A DNA stretch of 39,031 bases from JBCBKL01 sp038521825. GTDB taxonomy: Bacteria; Pseudomonadota; Alphaproteobacteria; Rhodobacterales; Rhodobacteraceae. Made by a program: the position numbers and the translations under genes. Every line of letters begins with the position of its first letter. The first letter of the stretch is position 1. The stretch spans positions 1-39,031 of the forward strand of contig JBCBKL010000027.1 in NCBI GenBank assembly GCA_038521825.1, given 5' to 3'. Of this stretch, positions 1 to 7,384 are shown one piece after another. The notes under the pieces were generated by a model. That model had not been told where the DNA came from, did no database searches, and worked only from the letters and a program-made list of their open reading frames with translations.

Positions 1-42
1 GATAATGACGACCAGGATGATGACGACCGCGACAATGACTGA
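1..42 (+). CDS. C-terminal end of an Asp/Asn-rich protein (cut by window edge)
   Basis: The first 13 codons read DNDDQDDDDRDND and end at a TGA. The rest of the gene lies to the left of the window. The composition is the same as the acidic tail of the protein that starts 77 bases downstream, so this is probably a second secreted protein of the same PepSY-like, acid-tailed type, in tandem on the same strand. Function is not determinable from the fragment. Confidence 0.6.
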   Translation, partial: DNDDQDDDDRDND

Positions 43-119
43 AGTCTTTGGCCAAGCCAGTTAGACAGTTGAAGTATGGTGCGTGATGCCAGTCGGATAG
101 AAAACAGATAGAAGGGGTC

Positions 120-608
120 ATGCGCCTGGGTCGCCGAAATTTTGTTGTGATTGCCACCGCCGCGCTCGTCGCCGCCACCGCCGCCTATTCGGACGAAAAC
201 GCGGCGGTGGCGAACGTGCTGAAGGATGCGAGAGAGCGCGGTTACGACGTCAGAAGCGTGAGGCGGACCCTTCTCAATCGGGTCCGTATTGTTGCTACAC
301 GCGAAGGTGAACAGCGCGAAATCGTCGTGGACCCGCGGAACGGCGTCATTCTGCGGGATCATACGAGGGATCTGGATGACAACATCGGAAAGGGGAATAA
401 GGGCGGTTCTTCCTATGATCCGGACGATGATGACGACATCGACGACCACGATCAGGAGGAAGATGACGACGATCGGCGCCAAAATGATGGGGACGACGAT
501 GATGATGACGACCGCGATGACGATGATGATAAAGACGATGACCGCGACAACAGTGGCTCGGGAAGCGACAACAGCGGATCGGGATCGGGGGGTGATGACG
601 ATGACTAG
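120..608 (+). CDS. Secreted PepSY-like protein with long Asp-rich tail
   Basis: A 162-aa protein. Residues 1-24 form a signal peptide (MRLGRR, then an Ala-rich hydrophobic stretch). Residues ~27-85 resemble a PepSY-type repeat: a helix ending in ARERGYDVRSVRRTLL, then strands around VRIVATREGEQREIVVDPRNGVILRD. From residue ~99 the chain is almost entirely Asp with some Arg, Asn and Gly, ending in two SGSGS-type spacers and DDDD. The ATG has a good AGAAGGGG site just upstream. The tail suggests an extracytoplasmic, cation-binding or disordered segment; that is inference. The next gene encodes a membrane LuxR-type regulator 21 bases downstream, and the preceding gene ends in the same kind of tail, so the genes may form one sensory unit. 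The PepSY assignment is from pattern only; the exact ligand is unknown. Confidence 0.8.
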   Translation: MRLGRRNFVVIATAALVAATAAYSDENAAVANVLKDARERGYDVRSVRRTLLNRVRIVATREGEQREIVVDPRNGVILRDHTRDLDDNIGKGNKGGSSYDPDDDDDIDDHDQEEDDDDRRQNDGDDDDDDDRDDDDDKDDDRDNSGSGSDNSGSGSGGDDDD

Positions 609-629
609 GCAGGCCAGATCTTTCGCCTG

Positions 630-1133
630 GTGATGCTCGGGCGACCGTGGTTTTTTGCTGCCATCATGGCGGTGCAGGCATTTTGTGCCGTCTTTTTCGT
701 GTCGGATATCGCCCTTTCTGTCTTGGGTGTGCCCGTCGACCCTTACCCCTGGCAGTATCGCGAGATGATAGAAATTGGCGCTTCCGTCGGGCTGTTGCTT
801 GGCCTCGTTCTCAGCGCATTTCTGTTGCGTGCCTCGCTTCGAAGAACGCGAGAGGTCGAAGATACGCTGCGGTTGGCGTCCGGTGCATTCATGGAACTGG
901 TCGAAGAACGCTTTGACACGTGGGGCCTCACGCCGGCAGAGCGCGATGTGGCCCTGTTCGCCGTCAAAGGCATGAGTCTTTCGCAGATTGCCGAGTTACG
1001 CCAGACATCGGAGGGGACGATCAAGTCCCAGACGAACGCGATTTATCGCAAGGCGGGAGTCAGCGGCCGTATGCAACTTCTCAGCCTCTTTGTCGAAGAC
1101 CTGATGGATGAGAAGGGCCTTGGCATCCACTAG
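630..1133 (+). CDS. Membrane-anchored LuxR-type HTH regulator
   Basis: A 167-aa protein from a GTG at 630, or 166 aa from the ATG at 633 directly after it. Residues ~7-30 and ~50-68 are hydrophobic and read as two transmembrane helices separated by a short periplasmic loop (PVDPYPWQYREMIEIG). After a charged linker, residues ~97-160 form a LuxR/FixJ-type HTH: LTPAERDVALFAVKGMSLSQIAE, then a recognition helix TSEGTIKSQTNAIYRKAGV. There is no receiver or autoinducer domain. The shine-dalgarno is poor, so translation may be coupled to the PepSY-like gene upstream. Inference: a one-component regulator that receives a signal through the membrane, possibly from the acid-tailed secreted partner. Confidence 0.85.
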   Translation: MMLGRPWFFAAIMAVQAFCAVFFVSDIALSVLGVPVDPYPWQYREMIEIGASVGLLLGLVLSAFLLRASLRRTREVEDTLRLASGAFMELVEERFDTWGLTPAERDVALFAVKGMSLSQIAELRQTSEGTIKSQTNAIYRKAGVSGRMQLLSLFVEDLMDEKGLGIH

Positions 1134-1145
1134 GCGCTATTGCAG

Positions 1146-2375
1146 TTAGTCGCTCTCTTTCATGTCCCAGCCAAGCGCCTTCGCGACCGTAAAGATGTCC
1201 TTGTCGCCGCGGCCACACATGTTCATGCAGATGATATGATCAGACGGTAGATCAGGCGCGATCTTTGTCACGTGGGCCAGCGCATGAGAGGGTTCGAGCG
1301 CGGGAATAATACCCTCAAGCTGACAGCACAGCTGAAAGGCCTCGAGCGCCTCTTTGTCGGTGATCGCGACATATTCGGCGCGGCCGATGTCATGCAGCCA
1401 AGCATGCTCAGGCCCGATCCCTGGATAATCCAGACCCGCAGAAATCGAGAACCCTTCGAGGATCTGGCCGTCGTCATCCTGCAAAAGATAAGTCCGGTTC
1501 CCGTGCAAGACGCCCGGGCGGCCACCAGTTAGCGAAGCGCAGTGCTCCATCTTCTGATTGACGCCTTTGCCCCCGGCTTCGACGCCGATGATCCCGACCT
1601 CAGTGTCGTCGAGGAACGGATAAAACAGGCCCATGGCGTTGGATCCCCCGCCTATTGCGGCGATGATCGTGTCAGGGAACCTGCCCTCGGCGGCCATCAT
1701 CTGCTCTTTTGTTTCTTTGCCAATGATTGCCTGGAAATCGCGAACCATGGCGGGATACGGGTGCGGACCCGCGACGGTACCAATGCAATAGAAGGTGTCG
1801 CGCACATTGGTGACCCAGTCGCGCAGGGCGTCGTTCATGGCATCTTTGAGCGTACCACGGCCCGACGTGACGGGCACCACCTCGGCTCCCAGCAGTTTCA
1901 TGCGGAACACGTTGGGAGCCTGCCGTTCAACATCATGTGCGCCCATATATACGACGCATTTCAGGCCGAACTTTGCGCAGACCGTTGCCGTTGCGACCCC
2001 GTGCTGGCCCGCGCCGGTCTCGGCAATGATCCGGGTCTTGCCCATGCGCCGCGCGAGGATAATCTGACCCAGCACGTTGTTGATCTTGTGCGCGCCAGTG
2101 TGATTGAGTTCGTCGCGCTTCATGTAGATTTTCGCGCCACCCAGGTCCTGGGTCAGCCGCTCTGCAAAATAGAGTGGCGACGGGCGTCCGACATAATGGG
2201 TCCAAAGATCGTGCATCTCGGCCCAGAAGCTTTCATCGGTCTTTGCGATCTCGTATTGACGTTCAAGTTCAAGGATCAAGGGCATCAGCGTCTCTGACAC
2301 GAACCGACCGCCGAACTGACCAAAGCGTCCTTTGTCATCCGGACCAGTCCTGAAGCTGTTTACACGCTCATTCAT
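1146..2375 (-). CDS. trpB: Tryptophan synthase beta chain
   Basis: TrpB condenses indole with L-serine to give L-tryptophan, using PLP, as the beta subunit of the alpha2beta2 complex. The PLP lysine is Lys97 in HTGAHKINN. The phosphate-binding loop GGGSNAMG, the substrate motif ETGAGQHG and the C-terminal CGRGDKD are all present. The start is the ATG that gives MNERVNSF (409 aa), because GGGGAG lies just upstream; an upstream in-frame start would add 20 atypical residues. It is the last gene of a minus-strand run after trpF and a 75-aa small gene; trpA is not in the window. A perfect 24-bp palindrome lies between the small gene and this start. Confidence 0.97.
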   Translation of the reverse strand: MNERVNSFRTGPDDKGRFGQFGGRFVSETLMPLILELERQYEIAKTDESFWAEMHDLWTHYVGRPSPLYFAERLTQDLGGAKIYMKRDELNHTGAHKINNVLGQIILARRMGKTRIIAETGAGQHGVATATVCAKFGLKCVVYMGAHDVERQAPNVFRMKLLGAEVVPVTSGRGTLKDAMNDALRDWVTNVRDTFYCIGTVAGPHPYPAMVRDFQAIIGKETKEQMMAAEGRFPDTIIAAIGGGSNAMGLFYPFLDDTEVGIIGVEAGGKGVNQKMEHCASLTGGRPGVLHGNRTYLLQDDDGQILEGFSISAGLDYPGIGPEHAWLHDIGRAEYVAITDKEALEAFQLCCQLEGIIPALEPSHALAHVTKIAPDLPSDHIICMNMCGRGDKDIFTVAKALGWDMKESD

Positions 2376-2436
2376 GTCGATAACTCCCCTAGCAACCGCG
2401 GTGGTGTAACGCGGCAAGGGGCGACGGTAAAGCACT

Positions 2437-2460
2437 CAAGAGTTTTCATGAAAACTCTTG
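2437..2460. promoter_or_regulatory. Perfect 24-bp palindrome upstream of trpB
   Basis: The half-site CAAGAGTTTTCA is followed directly by its exact reverse complement TGAAAACTCTTG. It lies 29 bases past the stop of the small gene and 61 bases before the trpB start. As DNA it could be an operator for a dimeric regulator. As RNA it would fold into a long stem with almost no loop, possibly a processing or attenuation element. No U-run follows it in the minus direction, so a standard terminator is less likely. Confidence 0.6.
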
Positions 2461-2489
2461 GCAAATCTCTTCAAAAAGGGATTTGGGGG

Positions 2490-2717
2490 TCACTCCAACA
2501 GACGAACTGGGGATCGGTTGCAGAAGATCACGAGTTGACCAGCGTTTTCCACTGCCCGGTAGCCGCGGCGCCTGAGTTCGGCCTCGAACCTCAAACGCCC
2601 AGCAATCCGTTCGACATCCGCTACCTGTCTTCGGACGATCCCCCCATCAAGCGCCGCTTTCGCGCCAAAAAGCTGACGCATCCATATCTCTGGGCTGACG
2701 GGAAGGCTTGCATTCAT
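2490..2717 (-). CDS. Small conserved-looking protein between trpF and trpB
   Basis: A 75-aa protein starting MNASLPVSPEIWMRQLFGAK. The middle is Arg/Glu-rich (VRRQVADVERI, RFEAELRRRGY) and the end, GYRAVENAGQLVIFCN, looks like a compact alpha-beta fold. The start lies 9 bases after the trpF stop and the gene is on the same strand, so it is probably co-transcribed with trpF. I recall similar short proteins beside trpF in Rhodobacterales, sometimes mislabelled as phosphoribosylanthranilate isomerase; it has none of that enzyme's motifs. No signal peptide or TM segment. Function unknown. Confidence 0.7.
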   Translation of the reverse strand: MNASLPVSPEIWMRQLFGAKAALDGGIVRRQVADVERIAGRLRFEAELRRRGYRAVENAGQLVIFCNRSPVRLLE

Positions 2718-2726
2718 GTCCTATGG

Positions 2727-3386
2727 CTAGTGCAAAGCGGGTTGACCAACCTTTAACGCACGCATGAAGGCATAGATCTTGGCAGGATCCTTGATACCTG
2801 GTTCGCTCTCGACACCTGACGATAAGTCAACCTGTTTCGCTCCGGTCAGCCGCAGAGCTTCAACCACGTTCTCCGGTGTCAGCCCGCCCGCCAGCATCCA
2901 CGGCACTGGCCACCGGCGATCAGCAATCAGACGCCAATCAAATGGGATGCCGTTGCCACCTGGCAGCTTGCTATCCCGTGACGGCTTGGCATCGACCAGG
3001 ATTTGGTCTGCAACCGTGCCAAACCGGTCAAGCTGCGACAGGTCTGCCTCGCAGGCAACACCCACGGCTTTCATCACCGGAAGACCATAGCGCTCGCGAA
3101 CAGCTGCGACACGATCAGGTGTTTCAGAACCATGCAGCTGAAGCACATCCAGCGGTACCGTCGCAGTCAAAGCATCAAGAAATGCATCGTCGGCATCGAC
3201 CGTTAACGCCACCTTGGCGACACCCGGCGGTACCGAGGCTGCCAGTTCACGCGCCGCATCGAGGGTCACCGCCCGCGGACTTTTTGGATAGAACACAAAC
3301 CCGACATATCGCGCGCCTGCATCAACGGCGGCCTTGACGTGCTCGGGTTTGCGTAGTCCACAAATCTTGACGGCAATGTCCGACAT
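2727..3386 (-). CDS. trpF: Phosphoribosylanthranilate isomerase
   Basis: TrpF catalyses the Amadori rearrangement of phosphoribosylanthranilate to CdRP, the third step of tryptophan synthesis. The 219-aa TIM barrel begins with KICGL, giving the catalytic Cys9. The catalytic Asp is Asp132 in ILVDAKPS. The phosphate-binding end is seen in MLAGGLTPENV and VDLSSGVE. GAGGAAA precedes the ATG at good spacing. The start lies 9 bases after the stop of the LapA-domain gene, so it is in the same operon as ihfB and lapA. Confidence 0.97.
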   Translation of the reverse strand: MSDIAVKICGLRKPEHVKAAVDAGARYVGFVFYPKSPRAVTLDAARELAASVPPGVAKVALTVDADDAFLDALTATVPLDVLQLHGSETPDRVAAVRERYGLPVMKAVGVACEADLSQLDRFGTVADQILVDAKPSRDSKLPGGNGIPFDWRLIADRRWPVPWMLAGGLTPENVVEALRLTGAKQVDLSSGVESEPGIKDPAKIYAFMRALKVGQPALH

Positions 3387-3395
3387 CGGCTTTCC

Positions 3396-3749
3396 TCAGC
3401 CGGCCTCGTCGAGCAGGGCGAGGACCTCGTCCTTGTCCTTGTGCTTGTCGACCTTCAGGCGTTTCACTTCACGCTCCAGCTTGCGAACCTCGCGCGAGGC
3501 GCGGTTGGCCTCCGAACGGATCGCGGCCTCGCGGAACCATTCCCATACAAACCCCACCAGCAAGCCAACAACAATGCCGCCAAAGATCACCAGAAAAAGC
3601 GGGAGCTCGATCGACGGGTTCATCGCAAAAAGACCTGCCAACTCCCCCGGAAGAACCTTCAGCGTCACGAGCTGGCGGTTGGCCAGGGCGACCGCGATCA
3701 GGACAATACCAAAGGCCGCCAGCAACAGATACTTGATGTAGCGCATCAT
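3396..3749 (-). CDS. LapA-domain (DUF1049) inner membrane protein
   Basis: A 117-aa protein with two transmembrane helices (about residues 4-22 and 48-70) and a charged C-terminal coiled coil (SREVRKLEREVKRLKVDKHKDK). This is the layout of the LapA/YciS family, which in enterobacteria works with LapB in controlling lipopolysaccharide assembly. The N-terminus carries two adjacent ATG codons. The first overlaps the ihfB stop as ATGA, so the two genes are translationally coupled. The ihfB-lapA-trpF order is what I would expect in this group. Whether it acts in LPS control here is inference. Confidence 0.88.
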   Translation of the reverse strand: MMRYIKYLLLAAFGIVLIAVALANRQLVTLKVLPGELAGLFAMNPSIELPLFLVIFGGIVVGLLVGFVWEWFREAAIRSEANRASREVRKLEREVKRLKVDKHKDKDEVLALLDEAG

Positions 3750-4030
3750 GATTTGCCGTTCAGCCGATCCCGCAACAGCTTGCCAGTCTTGAAGAACGGG
3801 ACATGCTTTTCTTCGACCTGAACCGTTTCACCCGTTCGGGGGTTACGCCCCACCCGAGCCTCGCGCCGCTTGACCGAAAAAGCACCGAAGCCGCGCAGCT
3901 CGACCCGATCACCCCGTGCCATGGCGTCCGTCACTTCATCAAAGACGGTGTTCACGATGCGCTCGACGTCGCGCTGGTAGAGGTGCGGGTTTTCGTCTGC
4001 GATCTTCTGAATGAGTTCCGATCGGATCAT
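3746..4030 (-). CDS. ihfB: Integration host factor beta subunit
   Basis: A 94-aa HU/IHF-family DNA-bending protein. It starts MIRSELIQKIA and carries the beta-arm signature GFGAFSVKRREARVGRNPRTGE with the intercalating proline at residue 64. The downstream motif VPFFKTGKLLRDRL is typical of IhfB. An in-frame upstream extension of 43 residues is basic and unlike the family, while AGGGG sits 7 bases before the chosen ATG. It lies downstream of rpsA as in many proteobacteria, but a strong hairpin separates the two, so ihfB probably also has its own promoter. Confidence 0.95.
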   Translation of the reverse strand: MIRSELIQKIADENPHLYQRDVERIVNTVFDEVTDAMARGDRVELRGFGAFSVKRREARVGRNPRTGETVQVEEKHVPFFKTGKLLRDRLNGKS

Positions 4031-4262
4031 GCTTGCACCCCTGCGTCTCTGACTTGCCCTACCTGTCAGCCTCGGACTATAGGCAGAATTATGCATCGTT
4101 GAAACCGAAACGGCGGCGCCAAGGCGTCTTTTTGCGCGGCGAAGCCCATGTTCTTTCACATAAAATCAATTTGGCTCCCGATGTGAGTACAAACCGGGCA
4201 TGCGGCAGCGCAGCAATGGGAGATGATTCGGAACCGTCCAAGGTTGGCTGCTTTGAACGGAA

Positions 4263-4288
4263 AACCCCGCGCCGGAAAGCGCGGGGTT
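4263..4288 (-). terminator. Rho-independent-type terminator after rpsA
   Basis: A perfect 10-bp GC-rich stem: AACCCCGCGC pairs with GCGCGGGGTT around a six-base loop (CGGAAA on the plus strand). It lies 28 bases past the rpsA stop. In the direction of rpsA transcription the stem ends in GGGGTTTT, giving a short U-tract. It would largely separate rpsA transcription from ihfB-lapA-trpF. Confidence 0.8.
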
Positions 4289-4316
4289 CGATGCCTTGGA
4301 AAGGTTGTAGGTGTCG

Positions 4317-5993
4317 TTATTCGTCGCCTTTGAGCGCCGCACCCAGGATGTCGCCAAGAGACGCACCGGAATCTGACGAACCGTACTGCTGCACCGCCTC
4401 TTTCTCTTCCGCAATTTCGCGGGCCTTGATCGAGACGCCCAAACGACGGGTCTTGTTATCGATGTTTGTAACGCGAACGTCGACCTTGTCACCCACGTTG
4501 AAGCGCTCCGGTCGCTGCTCGGCGCGGTCGCGCGACAGATCCGAGCGCCGGATGAAGGATTTCATGCCTTCGTACTCGACCTCGATCCCGCCGTCCTCGA
4601 TCGCAGTAACCTCGACGGTCACGATCGAACCACGCTTCACGCCACCAACGGCTTCGGCGAACTTGTCGCCGCCAACGCCCTTGATCGACAGGCTGATGCG
4701 CTCTTTCTCGACATCCACCTCGGAAACGACGGCCTTGACCACGTCGCCCTTGCGGTAGTTCTGGATCGCATCCTCGCCACGCTCGTCCCAGCTGAGGTCC
4801 GAGAGGTGAACCATGCCGTCGATGTCGCCTTCGAGACCGACGAACAGACCGAATTCGGTGATGTTCTTGACCTCGCCTTCGACCTCGGTGCCTTCGGGAT
4901 GTGTCTCGGCAAAGACTTCCCACGGATTGCGTTGTGTCTGCTTGAGACCCAAGGAAACGCGGCGCTTGGCACCGTCGATCTCCAGAACCATGACTTCGAC
5001 TTCCTGGCTGGTCGAAACGATCTTGCCTGGGTGGACGTTCTTTTTCGTCCAAGACATTTCGCTGACGTGAACCAGACCTTCGACACCGGGCTCCAACTCA
5101 ACAAACGCACCGTAATCGGTGATGTTCGTCACGCGGCCCATATGGACCGACTCGAGCGGATACTTGGCGGCCACCAGATCCCATGGATCTTCCTGCAGCT
5201 GCTTCATGCCCAGGCTGATGCGGTGTGTTTCCTTGTTGATCTTGATGACCTGGACCTTGATGGTCTCGCCGATCGTCAGGATCTCGGACGGGTGATTGAC
5301 CCGGCGCCATGCCATGTCGGTCACGTGCAACAACCCGTCGACACCGCCAAGATCAACAAATGCACCGTATTCGGTGATGTTCTTGACGACACCATCGACG
5401 TTCTGGCCTTCGACCAGGTTGCCGATAACCTCGGCCCGCTGTTCAGCGCGGCTTTCTTCCAGGATTGCACGGCGCGATACGACGATGTTGCCGCGGCGAC
5501 GATCCATCTTGAGGATCTGGAACGGCTGTTTGAGGCCCATGAGCGGACCGGCGTCGCGTACGGGGCGCACATCGACTTGGCTGCCGGGCAAGAAGGCCAC
5601 GGCACCGCCAAGATCGACGGTAAAGCCGCCCTTGACCCGACCAAAGATCGCGCCTTCGACGCGCGCATCGTTGGCATATGCTTTTTCCAGCCGGTCCCAC
5701 GCTTCTTCGCGGCGGGCCATCTCGCGACTGATGACCGCTTCGCCCTTGGCGTTCTCGGCTGATCGCAGATAAACCTCGACTTCGTCGCCCACTTCGACCT
5801 TGGGCGCCTCACCGGGTTCTGCGAACTCTTTCAGATCGACCCGGCCTTCCATTTTATAGCCAACGTCGATGATGGCCTGGCCCGCTTCGATCGCAATGAC
5901 CTTGCCTTTGACAACCGAATTCTCTTCCGGCGTGTCCATTTCGAAGCTTTCGTGAAGGAGGGCTTCGAATTCCTCCATGGTTGCTGATGCCAT
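4317..5993 (-). CDS. rpsA: 30S ribosomal protein S1
   Basis: A 558-aa protein made of six S1 (OB-fold) repeats at roughly residues 25-95, 110-175, 190-262, 278-350, 365-437 and 452-524. Repeats 3-5 show the typical GAFVDLGGVDGLLHVTDMAW, GAFVELEPGVEGLVHVSEMSW and GLFVGLEGDIDGMVHLSDLSW forms. It binds mRNA and helps load it on the 30S subunit. The start gives MASATMEEFEALL, as in alphaproteobacterial S1; AAGGA lies somewhat far upstream. Unlike the common cmk-rpsA order, cmk is ~4 kb away on the other strand. A promoter-like sequence and a hairpin in the leader suggest its own regulation. Confidence 0.98.
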   Translation of the reverse strand: MASATMEEFEALLHESFEMDTPEENSVVKGKVIAIEAGQAIIDVGYKMEGRVDLKEFAEPGEAPKVEVGDEVEVYLRSAENAKGEAVISREMARREEAWDRLEKAYANDARVEGAIFGRVKGGFTVDLGGAVAFLPGSQVDVRPVRDAGPLMGLKQPFQILKMDRRRGNIVVSRRAILEESRAEQRAEVIGNLVEGQNVDGVVKNITEYGAFVDLGGVDGLLHVTDMAWRRVNHPSEILTIGETIKVQVIKINKETHRISLGMKQLQEDPWDLVAAKYPLESVHMGRVTNITDYGAFVELEPGVEGLVHVSEMSWTKKNVHPGKIVSTSQEVEVMVLEIDGAKRRVSLGLKQTQRNPWEVFAETHPEGTEVEGEVKNITEFGLFVGLEGDIDGMVHLSDLSWDERGEDAIQNYRKGDVVKAVVSEVDVEKERISLSIKGVGGDKFAEAVGGVKRGSIVTVEVTAIEDGGIEVEYEGMKSFIRRSDLSRDRAEQRPERFNVGDKVDVRVTNIDNKTRRLGVSIKAREIAEEKEAVQQYGSSDSGASLGDILGAALKGDE

Positions 5994-6073
5994 TTGGCTC
6001 TGTGTGTCCTTGTTTGACGTTTTCTGGCCGAGCGGTTGTCTCCGCCGGTCTTTGGGTTGGTCAGGCGAAACGC

Positions 6074-6103
6074 AAAATAAAGAGGGCCGGAAAGCCCGAC
6101 CCT
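6074..6103 (-). terminator. Terminator-like hairpin in the rpsA leader
   Basis: Read on the minus strand, AGGGUCGG pairs with CCGGCCCU over all 8 positions (one G-U) around a GCUUU loop and is followed by CUUUAUUUUG. This is a textbook intrinsic terminator shape. It lies ~90 bases before the rpsA start and ~140 bases after the amidohydrolase stop. It could simply end the amidohydrolase transcript. However, a good promoter lies between that gene and the hairpin, so it may also attenuate rpsA transcription. Confidence 0.65.
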
Positions 6104-6149
6104 GCTCGATCTCTCATTTGCGGTGGTTTCCACCTTATCGACTGGCGCG

Positions 6150-6178
6150 CGTATACCGGTGTCGATCAAAAAGCGCAA
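6150..6178 (-). promoter_or_regulatory. Putative rpsA promoter
   Basis: On the minus strand a -35-like TTGCGC and a -10-like TATACG are separated by exactly 17 bases. Transcription would start near 6143, giving a leader of about 150 bases that contains the terminator-like hairpin. Confidence 0.55.
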
Positions 6179-6244
6179 GGGGCCGGGCTCAACCGCTGAT
6201 GTGTACGCCAGATGCAGCGCATGGCCGCCGATGACCGAGCGGTT

Positions 6245-7318
6245 CTATTCGGCCGTTTCACCCAGCCAAATCCGCGGATTCACATCAGCGATTTCGTGAA
6301 AAATCTCTTCGCCCAATGCATGTCGGAGCCTGAGTGATATCTCTTTTTCCGAAAGCTTTTCGTTGCGGGTCATGTAAAAATCCGAGCCGAAAAGAACGCG
6401 CTCACGCACCTTCGGGTTAGACAGATAGGCTCTTAGCAGAGGCACGTTTTCATCGAACTTGAACATCGTATACGAGATATCGGTCCAAAGGTTGGGATAA
6501 TCACCGCTCGATATCAGCTCTTCGATGCGCGCGGCCCAGTTGCGCATCTTAGCTTCGGGATTGTCAGGGTCGAAGCCATCGCGGCGGTTGATGATCCAAT
6601 CGCTTTCGCCACCCCAATGGGCAAGACACACACGCAGGTCCTTGAATTCCTTCAGCACGTCCAGCCATGCGTCAGGGGCGGTAACCTTGTCGCGCCGCGC
6701 TTGTGTCCATCCCTTGTGGTAGACCCCCCCGCGTGAGCAATGGACCATCACCGGAATGTTCTTTTTGACGCAATAGGGATAGATCTGTTCCATCAAGACC
6801 GGGTGATCCGGCGCATAGCCGAGCTTGTTATAGAGCTTCAGCCCTCTGAACCCGTGCTCTTCGACAACCCGTTTGAATTCTTCGACGCCATCCTCGCGGT
6901 CAGGGTAAATTGTCCCGAACGGGATCACCTGCGACTTGTATTTCGGATCGGCAGCAAGCTGCGCCAGTTCGGTATGCTGATCGTAGATGTCTTTGTCGAC
7001 GGGGCCGTGGCCAATCAGCGCCATGTCCATCGGAAGAACAACGAAGCGAGTGTCGGATGGATAGTAATTGCGGACCTCCCGAAACACCTCGCTCTGTTTG
7101 CGGTGCGAGCTTGTATCGTGGAAGTTCTCAAGCCGCTGGAGCATGCTGGCGGTTTCCGGCAGCCGCAGCACCGATGCGCCCCATCTGAGCCCCGTGACCA
7201 GCCAGGGTGCTGCACGAAATACGACGACACTGCGGACCGGGAAATATTTCGGCGCATGGGACGTCGTAAATGTATGAATGTGACAATTGGTAATCTGAGT
7301 CTTTTTCGGCTCCGGCAC
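6245..7318 (-). CDS. Amidohydrolase family (amidohydrolase-2) metal-dependent hydrolase
   Basis: A 357-aa TIM-barrel hydrolase. The metal ligands are visible in order: HIH at residues 13-15, a GLKLYNKLG strand, MVHCS, CLAHWGG, and the late Asp in LFGSDFY. This is the amidohydrolase-2 group, which includes decarboxylases and lactonases; the substrate cannot be read from sequence. The start is a GTG (VPEPKK) because GGGGAGG sits 5 bases upstream; an ATG 15 codons earlier lacks such a site. No signal peptide. It stands alone between trmB, whose start side faces away, and rpsA, all on the minus strand. Confidence 0.85.
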   Translation of the reverse strand: MPEPKKTQITNCHIHTFTTSHAPKYFPVRSVVVFRAAPWLVTGLRWGASVLRLPETASMLQRLENFHDTSSHRKQSEVFREVRNYYPSDTRFVVLPMDMALIGHGPVDKDIYDQHTELAQLAADPKYKSQVIPFGTIYPDREDGVEEFKRVVEEHGFRGLKLYNKLGYAPDHPVLMEQIYPYCVKKNIPVMVHCSRGGVYHKGWTQARRDKVTAPDAWLDVLKEFKDLRVCLAHWGGESDWIINRRDGFDPDNPEAKMRNWAARIEELISSGDYPNLWTDISYTMFKFDENVPLLRAYLSNPKVRERVLFGSDFYMTRNEKLSEKEISLRLRHALGEEIFHEIADVNPRIWLGETAE

Positions 7319-7384
7319 GTTCGCCTCCCCCAAAATGCTTGAACCAATGCCCCAGCCTAGCAAGATTCGCGCTTTTGGGGAAAG

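Noticed and set aside
289..633. A Met/Thr-rich plus-strand frame inside the PepSY-like gene
   Set aside because: It is the +1 frame of the GAT/GAC repeat of the acidic tail.
1542..2297. A 251-codon open frame on the plus strand opposite trpB
   Set aside because: Antisense shadow of trpB; no domain and no ribosome site.
2448..2756. A 102-codon plus-strand frame overlapping the small gene after trpF
   Set aside because: The minus-strand 75-aa frame is in phase with the operon and looks like a protein; this one has mixed low-quality composition.
4806..5762. A 318-codon open frame on the plus strand opposite rpsA
   Set aside because: Repetitive only because the S1 repeats are repetitive; no recognisable protein features.
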